64,000 bases of DNA from Candidatus Obscuribacterales bacterium (GTDB lineage Bacteria; Cyanobacteriota; Vampirovibrionia; Obscuribacterales; Obscuribacteraceae). A model generated the notes under the pieces. The model made no database searches and was not told the origin of the DNA. It worked only from the letters and a program-made list of their open reading frames with translations. Shown in pieces: positions 18,501-30,500 of the stretch. The position numbers and the translations under genes were made by a program. The first letter of the stretch is position 1, and each line of letters starts with the position of its first letter. The stretch is taken from positions 1 through 64,000 of the forward strand of contig JAHBVO010000005.1 in NCBI GenBank assembly GCA_019637435.1, in the 5' to 3' direction.

Positions 18501-21500
18501 GAAGTCAACGCTCGTATTGAGTGTGACGTTGCCTGTACCCCATGTGAGGATCAAGCTACCTGTCTCGATAACGCCTGCGGTCTGCGTCAGGGTTCCGGAT
18601 GCTGTGAGTTCTGCGGACAGCGACGTGATACCGGCGTTAAGAACGATATCGCCATCAGCATTGTTGAGAACAAGCGGACCAGGAACCGTGAGCGGATTGA
18701 CCACTACGATGTCACCAGTGGTGGTGAGTCCGGCGTTAACGGTCAGAGCGTTGAGGTTGATATTGAGGATGTTGATGCCGCCAGCGTTGTTGATGGTCAG
18801 GTCTTGACCGGCAGCGTTGGCGTTGAGGTTGTTTGCTGCAGTGTCTAACTCGACTGCTCCGGTGACCCAGGTCAGATCGAGAGTATTTGCAGAAACGATT
18901 CCCGCGTTCTGGGTGATTGTTCCACCAGCATTCAGGAAGGCCGTTGCGAACGCTGATACATCACTACCGAGGATGATGTCGCCATTAGCGTTGAGGGCGA
19001 GATTGCCGGTCAGCGCCGAGATTACATTCGGGAATGATGCGCTCGTCGAGATGTTGCCGCTTGCATTGATGGTCGCTGCGCCTACGAGGAGGTTAACGAT
19101 GTCGATGCTTGTTGCTTCATTGATGGTGAGCGAGTTGGTTCCGCCATTGGCGCTGAGTGAATTGACTTCGGTCGCGAGTGTGACGTTGCCTGTGCCCCAG
19201 AGGAGGTTCAGTTGGTCAGCGGTCACGACACCAGCGTTCTGATTGATCGTTCCGGTTGCCGAGAGCGATGTGTCACCAGTCGTGGTGGTTGATGCGTTGA
19301 GGTTGATGTTGCCATTGTTGTTGTTCAACGTGAGTTCGGTGAGGTTCAGCGCAACTTGAACGTTGATTGGACCTCCACCCACGAGACCTGCGTTCACGGT
19401 GAGCGTGTCGAGGTTTTGTGAGAGCAAGTTGATGGCGTTATTTTCGTTGATGGTCAGGGTTTGACCAGCAGCGTTGGTGGTTAACGAGAACACGTTGGTG
19501 TTGAGGGTCACAGGACCTTCAGTGAACGTGAGCGAGAGAGCTCCACCACCGGTGATGATGTTGCCACCACCCTGGGTGATTGTTCCACCGGCAACGAGTG
19601 TTGCCGAGGTCGAAGCATTGATGTTGCCGTTGAGGTTGATGTCGTCAACTGCCGTGAAGGCGACCACCGGCGAAACTGTGTTAGCCGTTGTGTTGATGTC
19701 GTCTCCAGCATTGACTGTAACGCTGGTTGTGCCGGCGAGCAGTGCGTTGATGTTGACGTCACCATTTGTGGTGTTGAAGGTAACAACTTGCGATCCACCA
19801 CCTGCGTTCCAATCGATTTGGTTTCCGGCGTTGATGGTGAGACTGGTCGTTGCAATCAAGTTGGCGTCGACTGTGACGTTGCCGTTGGTAGCGGTGAAGT
19901 TGACTACCGGTGCGCCACCAGCTGAATTGAAGTCGATGTTGTCACCAGCGACAGCGGTGAGGCTGGTCGTGCCGACTACGTTCGCATTGAAGTTGATGTC
20001 GCCGGTCGCGTTGAACGCGAGAACCGTTCCGAATACTGGTGAGTTGACATTGATGTCATCGCCGGCATTGACGTTAACGGTTGTGGTCGAAACTGTCGCT
20101 CCTCCTAAATTGACGTCGCCTACTGTTGAGGTCAACACGATGGCGTTGCCGGTAACGAGACCAGAGGTGCTGAGGTCGTTATTAGCGAGGATGTCGATGG
20201 TGCCGCCGGCGGTGGCGCCGGAAACGTTAACAGTGTTGGGGTCTTGGAAGAAGACCGAACCGGCGGCATTGAAGCTGATGCTTGCTGCATCGAGAGTCAA
20301 GCGGTTGAAGGTGCCGGTGCCGATGCTGCCTGCAGTTGAGGTGAGGTTGATTTGTGGTGAAACCAACGGAGCCGAAATGTTGGCATTGGTCATCGTGAGG
20401 GATTGAGTCAACGAGATGCTCGTTCCGCCGGTGATTTGAGCGCCGATGAAGAGTGAGCCGTTGGTTGCCGTCAGAGCGACGTCTTGTCCAAGGATGGTTC
20501 CAGTGGTGAAGAGGTTCAGACCCGCTGTGACACTGAATGTGTTGAGTGCGCTCGATGAACCGGCACCGATAGTGACGGTGTTGGCGTCGTTCACGAAAAC
20601 GTTGCCAGCAAACGCATTAGCGGTGAGATTGAGAGCGTCGATGTTGAGTGGGTTAGCGAGAGTACCGATGTCACCGTTATCTGAGGTCAAGTTGATTTGA
20701 TCTGAGACCACGTTAACGACTGCACCGTCGGTGATCGAACCGCCAGAGCGGAGGCTGACGCTGGTGACACCAGTGACTAGTGCGCCAAGGGTGAGGGTTC
20801 CGGCGGTAGCTCTAAGGCTGACGTTGTTTGCGGAAACGGTGCCGCTATTGGTGATGTCCTGAGCCGCAACTACATCAAAGTTGTTTGCTGCGCTCGATGA
20901 ACCAGCTCCGAGGTTAACGGAATCGGTATCTAAGATGTAGACCGAGCCGTTTGCTGCGTTAGCGGTCAAATTATCGGCATCGATAACGAATCTCGAGGTC
21001 GGTCCGACACCGATGTCTCCGTTATCCGAAGTCAGATTGACGGTACCGCCAGCACCAGTCGTTACGAATGCGGCTGGAGCGTTGAGGTTAGTCAGTGAGT
21101 TGAACGAACGGAGCGATACCGAAGTTGTTCCGTTGACGAGCGCGCCGAGGGTCAAAGAACCCGCTGTAGCGCGGAGGACAACATTGTCAGCGGTGACCGC
21201 ACCGGAAGTGGTGAGGTTATTTGCTGCTGCAACATCGAGGGTGTTCACAGCACTCGAGGCGAGCAGGTTAACCGAACCAGTTGCATCTACGAATGCATTG
21301 TTGCCAGCGGTGAGGCTGAGGTTGTTAGCAGTGATGTTGAGTCTGTTACCAGCGCCACCGATACTGTTGTCCGAGATCAAGGTGATCGTAGGAGCATTGA
21401 GGTTGCCGCCGAGGGTTCCATTAGTGATGCTGTTGACGGAGTCGACAGTGATGCTGTTCGAACCGGTCACGGCTGCGTTGACGTTTACCGCTGCGCCATT

Positions 21501-24500
21501 GGCGACGAGGTTGACGTTGGTGCCGTTGAGTGCTGCGTTGACGTTGACCGCGTTGGCAGCGGTAGCGTTGACGTTGTTGCCGGCGGTCACTACACCGTTG
21601 ATGACTACGTTGTTCGCGTTAGAGGTGAGGGTTGCGTTGTTAGCAGCGTTGATGGCCGCACCAATCGTCACACCTGTGTCGCCTGTGAGAGCGACATTGT
21701 TGCCACTGATTGTGCCAGTGGTTGTCAGAGCACCGCCGGTCGCGATGACATTGAATGCTCCGGTAGCTGCCGACGAAGCGGCTCCGATGTTGACACCGCC
21801 AGCAGTGTCGTTGATGAACACATCCGTTGCTGCGTTAGCCGTCAGGTTGGTCGCATTGATATTGAGACGGTTTGCAGGTCCGATTCCAATGCTGCCGTTG
21901 TCAGAGATCAAGTTGAGTTGAGGAGTCGTGACGTTTGCTACGCCGCTCGCATTTACTATGTTGCCATCAGCGCGGAGGGTGGCTGAGGTTGTTCCAGTTA
22001 CGTTGCCTGACAAACCGAGAACGCTTCCGGCTCCAGCCGCACGGAGCACAACGTTGTTGCCGGTGACAGAAGCGCCACCATTCACGTTGAGGTTGCCGTT
22101 GGCGACGAGGTCGAAGGTTTGACCAGCGACGCTGGCGCCGTTGGCGACGTTGACTGCATCGGTGTCTTCGATCCAGACACTACCGTTCGGTGCGGTTGCT
22201 TGAACGTTGTTTGCGTCGATCAGGAAGCGTGATGCAGCGCTCGTGCCAATGTTTCCATTGTTGGAGTTAAGAACGATGAGACCGTTGTTGACGACCGATG
22301 CGCCAACTCCAGTTGTGAGGTTGCTGTCAGCCGACATGGTGATCTGAGCTGCAGCGGTAACGTTTGCGTTGACTGCGATGGTGCCGCCAGTGCCAGTCGC
22401 CTGGAAGTTGAGGTTGTTACCCGAGCTGATCAGGTTGCCGACGATGATGTCACTGCCTGCGCCAGTTGCGGTGAATGCGATGTTGCCGGTTCCGGTTGTG
22501 ATGGTTCCGCTGTTGGTGATGTCACCGTTAGCTTGCAAGTTGAACGCGGTGCCTGCGGTGTTGGTTCCCGAGAGGTTGACTCCGCCAGCCGTATCGTTGA
22601 TGAATGCTGAAACAGCAGCTTGAACCGTGAGGTTCGTGGCATTGAGATCGAGTCTCGTTCCTGCGTTTACACCAACGCTGTTATTAGTTACGAGGGTGAT
22701 TTGCGGAGCGGTGAGACCGCCGGTGATGCTTCCGTTAACGATGCTGTTGTTGGAAGTGATAGAGATGCTGGTTGTACCGGTCGTCGCGCCGCCGAGGGTG
22801 ACACCACCGGTCGTAGCGACATAGGACACGTTGTTGCCACTCACTGCTGCGTTGGTCGCGATGCTGTTTCCAGCCGTGAGTGTGGCGTTACCAGTTGCTG
22901 TAACCGCCGCGTTTGTTGTGAGGTTATTAGCAGCCGTGAGGTTGACAGTAGCTGCCGAGATTGCACCGGATGTGGTGAGGTCGGCAGCGCCGGTGGTGAG
23001 TACATCAAATGTATTGAGAGCCGACGAAGTTCCTGCTCCTAAATTCACGGTCGATGCCGTAGTGAGGAATACGGAACCGGCAGCCGCGTTAGCAGTGACG
23101 TTCGCAACACCGAGACCGATGTTGAAACGGGAAGCAGTGCTAGCACCGATGTTGCCGTTGTCGGATATGAGGTTGAGAGTAGGTGTCGTGAAGGTGCCAC
23201 CAACTTGTCCGTTGAGGAGCGACTGACCGGCGCGGAGCGTAACGCTCTGACCGGCAGTGTTAGCGGTGATTGCACCGGCGGTGTTGATCGAACCGGTTGT
23301 AGCTCTGAGAAGAACGGAACCGCCGAACGATTGAATCGTGCTGGCTGCATCGGTCGAAAGATTGCCACCTGCAACGACATCGAAGTCGCCGTTGCTTCCG
23401 CTGGCGCTCACGAGATTTACATCGTTTGCATCAGCAATCCAGACACTTCCGTTGGCCGCTACAGCGGTCAAATTGTTAGCGTCGATGTTGAGTCTGGACA
23501 ACGAGCTCGAACCGATATTGCCGTTAACCGATCTCAAGGCGAGCGTCGGAGTCGTCAGTGTCGCGCCACCAAGATTGGTGTTGGTGATCGAATTGGCTGA
23601 ACGAAGAGCGATGGAGTTGTTACCGACGATGGTGCTGTTCAAGAAGAACGATGCGCCTGCATTGAGAAGTACATCCTGAGCGGTAACTGAGCCACTGGAT
23701 TGAATATCGCCAACTGCGGTGAGGTCGTAAGTAGCACCTACGACTGATGCGCCGGGTCCGATGTTAACGGTGTTCGCGTCACGAACGAAGGCGCTTCCTG
23801 CGGTTGCATTGACAACGAGGTTAGTCGCATCGACTTGGAAGCGGCTAGCTGAGCTTGTTCCAACGCTAGCAGTATCAGAAGTGAGGTTGACGGTTCCACC
23901 GTTGACTTGACCAGCACCAGCAGTGGTGATGGCGCCGTTACCGCGGATGGTCGCGCTGTTGCTGCCAGTGACTACATCGTTGAGAGTTACGGTCGAACCG
24001 GTCGAGCGAATTGCCACATCGGTAGCGGTGACCGTGCCGCCAACCGCGTTGCTGATTGCGCCATTCGCCTGGAGGTCAAATGTATTGGCTGCTCCCGAAG
24101 GTCCAAACGGACCAATAGGTGCAATCAGGTTGACTCCACCCGCAGTGTCATTGAGGAACACGGAACCGCTGGCTGCTGTAGCGATCAAGTCGGTTGCGTT
24201 GATATTGAGTCTTGAAGCTGAGTTCGTTCCAATGTTTCCACCAGTGCTAGCCAGTGCCATCAGTGGGCTGACGAGCGTGCCTGAACCAATGAGGTTGCCG
24301 CTTGCGCTTACGACTATGGCTGCGTCACCGGTGACGGTAGCGTTAACTGTGATATCGCTTCCCGCGTTAGTTGTGGTGAGACTTACCTGGTCAGCCGTGA
24401 AACCGCCAGTCGTGCTGACGGTCAGAGGACCGCCAACTTCGATGTCAACGAGACCATTTGTTGTTCCATTGACTTGGACAGAAACTTGACCTGCACCGTT

Positions 24501-27500
24501 GCCGAGAGTGAGACCTGGGGTGCCGGTCCCATCGATGTTGAGCTGACCGCCGTTACCAGTGCCAGCACCATTGAGTCGCAACTGTGCAGCACCGCCACCA
24601 GTGACAACTACGCCAGCGCCACTAAGGTTGATAGCTCCGCCGTCACCGTTAGCACCGCCACCGTTGACCGAGTACAGACCAGTTCCGAGGCTGACGTTGC
24701 CTTGGTCGCCGTTGAGTGAAATCTCTCCGCCATCTCCATCTGTAGTTGAGATGTTGAGTCCACCTTGCGTACGAATTCCAGTGCTACCGAGATTTGTGAC
24801 TCGGATGATTCCGCCGTCGCCCGAGGTTGTGCCACCATCAGCAAGCAGACCGATTGCGAAGTTGCTGCCGCCCGCGATACCGATGTCAAACACATCGCTG
24901 CCTTGAGCTTCAATGATGATCGCGCCACCGTCCTCGGTGCCGCGTCCACTTACGTTGACGGTTCCGAGACCGACGTTACCAGCACCGCGGATGTCTACGA
25001 TGTTGGCGCGGTTGGTGATATTACCGGTTCTGATATCAGCAGCACTGAGAATTCCAGTTGCGAAATTGCCAACGTAACCAGCATTCAATCCAACCGTCAG
25101 GCCCGTATTCGGATTACCAGCTTGAATTTGAAGAGTCGAAGTATTGGGTGAACCATTGGTTGCGGTGTTCATGGTTATTGAACCAATCTGAACACCCAGT
25201 CCACTAATTGCTCCGGAAACGACAGACACGTCTCCGCTATCTGCGACAGCCGTTCCAGCCGTTGTGATGATGCCAGATGTGGTCGGCAGAAGAATCTGAC
25301 CGCCGCCGAAACCGTTGGAATAACCAACGAGGGTCACATTGCCACCGTTGCCAGTGCCACCGGTAGCGGTGATGTTTCCAAATCCAGGTGCACTGGTGAA
25401 GAGAATTGAACCACCGGAACTCGAAGCACCGTTGATGGTGACGTTAGTTCCAGCAACGCTGAAGTCTGCACCGGAAACCAAGGTGACGTTGCCACCGTTG
25501 GTTGCGCCGTTGGCGTTGATGCTCATCGCAGCGGTATTGAAGATGTCTTGTCCGGCGACTAACGAAATTCCGTTGTCGGCGATGAGACTTCCACCGAGAC
25601 TGATGAAGCCGACCGCAGTCATTTGAATAGGATCAGCCTGCAGAGTTCCAGTTGTGATGATGTTCGCACCGGAATGAATGATGATGTCGGAACCCGCACC
25701 GGTGAGAATCGTCGATCCGATAGTGACCGTGTTAGCGGAGTTGATGATAACGTCGCCGGTGGTGTTGGTGTAGCTGCCTACATTTGTAGTACCACCAGAA
25801 GTGATGTTCATCATTCCGCCGGCTTGGGCGACAGCACCGGTGATGTTGGTGTTGCCTGCGGTCGAAGTGATGGTGATGTTGCCTGTAGTGGTGTTGATCG
25901 AGTTACCGGTCGTGTTGTTGCCGGCGATGATAATCAAGTTACCTGTCGTCAGGTTCGCAGAAGTGAAGTTGACGTCGCCAGTCGTTCCTTGCAAACGAAT
26001 ATCACCGGTACCACCATTGATGGCTCCGGTGATGTTTGTTGTGGTGCCGGACGTGATTCCGACGTTTTCCACTCCAGGTGTTCCTGCTGCATTGTTGATG
26101 CCAGCGATTGTCGAAGTTGTTGCTGCGTTAACTGCGATTGTTCCGGTGTTGGTCAATACGCCGAGGTTATTGGAACCAGAATCTACATTTATGTTGCCAG
26201 CTCCAGCACCGATCGCTCCAGTTTGAATTGCGGAGGTATTCGAAGCGTCGAGGTCGACGTTGCCGGTCGTGGTGATAGCACCAGTGGTGACTCCGGTAGT
26301 CGTATTTCCTCCGACATCAATTAATCCTGTTGCAGTCAGTGTACCGGTTGAAATTGCTCCGGACGTGGAATTAATAGTGATAGAGGAGGCGGGACCACCA
26401 ATGTTCCTTGTCGTGACACCAGTGTTACCTGTTAAGTCAACAGCACCGGCGGTGGTGATATCGCCAGATACAACACCTACAGTGACGGTCGTCGCAGCAT
26501 CAATGTCTACCAGGTCGGTAGCTGTAATGCCTCCGGCGGTCGCGACACTGCTCGTGCCTGATGTGAGGGTGACAAAGCCAGACACGCCTGTGACAGTAAT
26601 TGAGCCAGTCGCAATCAAGTTTGTAGCATCGGCGTCGAGGCTAGCACCGGTGATAGCGCCTGTGCTGATCAAGCCGTTAGTAGCATCGATATCGACTGCG
26701 CCTGTTGTTCCATCAGCAGATATCGAGCCGCTTGTGACGTTGCCATTGTTTGCAGTCAGAGTGACTCCAGCTGCGGAGCCTGTGATGTTACCAGTGATTC
26801 CAACAGACGCACCGTTCAGATTAACGGTGCCCGTGCCGGTGACGTTGATTGAAGCAACAGTAATACCGGTTGCTGCATCAAGATCGATTGCTCCGGAAGC
26901 TGTTTGAAGTGCTCCGGTGGTTACGGAACCGGAGCCGCTGTTTATATCTATTTGACCGCTTGTCGTGGTGACTGCGACTGTCTGAGCATTTCCCGTCGAG
27001 GCGTTTATTATGGTGTTAGCAGAACCAGTGCTGATCGCTCCTGTAACGTTTACACTGGTACCATCAGCGGTGAACGCACCAGTATCGGTTTTTGTCACTG
27101 TGCCGGTCTGAACCGCCCCAGTAGCATCTAGGTCGATAATTCCACTTTGGTTTGCAAGATTGCCTACTGTCAATCCGCCACCATTGGCTTGCAGGTCGAT
27201 CTGGGCTCCACCTGTTCCTCCGGTTATGTTACCCAGGGTCATCGATCCATTTGCGGTGGCTATGAGATTATTTCCACCAAGTACGAAGTTGCCACCGCCT
27301 GCGATATTGCCGTTGCTAGCGAGAGTCAAGTTGTAGGGGAGGGTCAAGCTTCCTCCTGTCGTTATCGTACCCGAGGTTGCTTGAGTGCCAATCACTAGAG
27401 TGCCTGCGGCAATGTCTGTCAACTCACCGCCATCAATGTTCAAAGTACCAGCGCCGCCGTTCAAGCCGATCGTTGTGCCAGCGGTCTGGGTTGTTATTGT

Positions 27501-30500
27501 CAGAGTGTTCGCGCCGGCATTGAAACTTCCGGTGTTAACTGTGTATCCATTTGTCGTGATTGTGATGCCGCCACTCGTTATGCTTCCGCCGTTGCCGACA
27601 TCTATTGTGAGACTTGACGTATCTATATTGCCGCCAAGAGCCAGAGTGTGGTTAGCGTTATTTGCATCAATATTGATTGTTCCTGTGCCGGCATTCATGG
27701 AACCAACGGTCATGTTGCCAGCATCTCCGGAAAGCGCGCCGAATGTGATGTTTCCACCGGCTCCGGCGCCATTACCTTGCGATTGCAGGTTACCGATCTG
27801 GAGAACTTGACCAGCGTTATCGCCTGAGTCCAGATCGATTGTGCCGCCAGCACCGCCAGCGGTACCAGTGGTATTGATAGCGACTCCGCTAGCGTTCAGG
27901 TTGCCGTTGCCGCTGTCATCGGAATCTGCCTCGATGCGTACTGCTCCGCCCGCACCCGCGCCAGTCGTGTTGACAGAGGCTGCTGTGATGTTCACGTTGC
28001 CAGAAGCGGATGCGGAGAACGCGCCTCCTCCGGTTGTGATATTGTTCCCCGCGCCAATTGTCAACGTGGTATTACCGCCATTGGCGGCAATGTTGAAGGA
28101 ACCACCTGACGATGTCAGTGATGTTCCTGTCAACGAGACGCTGCCAGTTGCGGAGGTAATGTTGTGGGCTCCGGTGCCAGCTCCTGTAATTGATGAAGCT
28201 GAGTCAATAGTTATATCGTTTCTACCGGATATGGTTGCGCCGTTATTGATAGTGATTGTTCCCGTGGTGGCAGGACCCGCTGTGTTGAATCCACCACTGC
28301 TTATGGTGCCATTTGTCGCGAAGGTTGTTGAGCCTGTCGGATTTACATTTCGGATGAGAATATTTCCGTTGCCGGAATTATTCGTGTCAGCTGTGATGCT
28401 GCCTACCGCAATGTTACCCGCACCAATTATCGTGACATTGCCACTGTTCGCAGCTCCGAGCGTGGTACCGCTCGAGGTGTTGATAGTTGAGTTAGTCGGT
28501 AGCAAGATGTCGCCGCCTACGCCTCCTTGCCGATTGGCAAAGAGGCTCACGTTGCCTCCGCTCGCTCCTAATGCAGTTCCCGTGGTCGTGATGTTGAAGG
28601 AAGCGGCAGAGGAAAGATTGATACTTCCCCCGGTGGCCACAGCGCTGCTCGCTGTAATGGGATTGACTGCGTTTGTTGCTCCAGGAATCGTCGTTGAATC
28701 GGTACTGACACCAGTGAGTCCATAACCAGCAGCGAAGACTACTGGCTGTCCAACGTTCCCAGCTCGTGCGGTGACAGTGATATTAGCTGCAGCCGTGGCG
28801 GTTATGTTTCCGGACGCTAGTACAGCTAGCGCCTCACCGGCCGTGAAGTTGCCGGTGAAGTTGATGTTGCCAGCAGCGTTTTTGATTGTGGGATCGCCGG
28901 TCAGGCATACATCCCCGATGTTCAAGTTGTCAGTTGATGCAGCCACGTGAGCGCCGACTCCGGAACCGTTAACGGTTCCGGTCAGGGCGTTGACGTTGAC
29001 ATCGACCATGCCTTGACCTGCGTTGAGTTCTAAAGTTTTGCTGAGGAGGTCTCCACCAGTGATATTGGAGTCGAGACCGTCGACGTTTCCGGGAGCTCTG
29101 ACGTTAATCGACCCGTTCAGAGCTTGGAGTTTGCCGCCAGCATTGTTGACGTTCATGACGGTACCGACAGGCGAATCGACCGTGATGTTGCCCTTCGTCG
29201 AGGCTACAGTGCCTGAGTTCGTGATATCTGCGGAATTCAGGGAGAGGTTATCTTTTGCCGTAGCGTTGCCGGTGTTCTTGATGGCACCGCCGGCGGTGAC
29301 GTTCAGATCTCCGGACGAAGTGATCGTTCCGAAGTTGGAGAAATTCTTGTCTGCGTTTAATGAGAGGTCTATGGCATCGGCTTTGTTGCCAAGCTTGTTA
29401 CCGGCCGCGGATGAGATTAACGCGCCTTCATTGTTGGTGATGTTAACAGCGCTGATGTCACCAGAGTGACGACCCTTCTCCGTAGCGACTGCATAGACTG
29501 AACCGAAGTTGTTGAGGTCGCCGTTGATTCTGAACGATGAATCTCTCGCGAGGTCACCGACAGCCGTGACGCCGCTCGCGACAGTCAAACCGCTGGCTTT
29601 CATGTTGTTGCGAGTGGCTGCGAGGTTGTTCAAATCGACGGTACCACCAGTGGCGACGCCACTTCCGTTGACCACGATTTCTTGCTTGCCGCCGAGGACT
29701 TGTTTGACAGCGACGTACTCGGCCGCGCTGACGGTAGATCCGGCGTAAATGTTTTTCTTCTCGCCGCCGACTTCGATCGTGACGAAAGAACCATCAGCGA
29801 TCAGCTTGTCACCGATGGTGATGTTTGCTGTAGCTGATGTGAGGTCGAGGTTGGCGCCGTTGTCGAGTTTGATCAAAGCACCTGCGTTTTCCTGGAGGAC
29901 GAAACGCGAAAGCTTGTCGTTTTTGTGTTCCTGAATTCTTGCAGTTCTATCTTCTCTGGACTCACGGATGCGAGTAACGGAGACGGGTTGGGGTGTCGCT
30001 ACGCCTTGAGTCGCCCTCCTGTCTTCGCGCTGCTGTATGCGGTCTGCTCTGCGGTCAGCCCGTGCTTCTCTACGCGACGCTCTCTCGGCGGCTGACAGAC
30101 CACCGCCGATGGTTTTCACATTGCCGATACCATTTGTCTGGGAGCCTAAAATGACGCTGCCTGAACTAGAGGTGTTGATTGATGCATTAGCGTTTATGGT
30201 CGAGCCCAAATCCACATTTGGGCCAGAGCTGGTAGACATTCCGCTATTAATCAGAACGGTCCCCGGGTTCGTAGTAGAGATTGGTGCAGCGATGATGTTG
30301 ACCGTCGTGTCAGCACTTGGCACCTGTATAGGCTGGGTCGTGAAGACTGGGTTCGGCAGTCCTCTGCCCGGCATGCCGGCAGCGCGGTTCTCCTGGCGGA
30401 ATTGTCGCCATTCTTGTCGGGTCATGTCGGCACGCACCGCCTGGTCCAGGGCTGCTGCCTGGGCGGGGAGGGCTAGGTTCGACGATACAAGGAATAAGCT

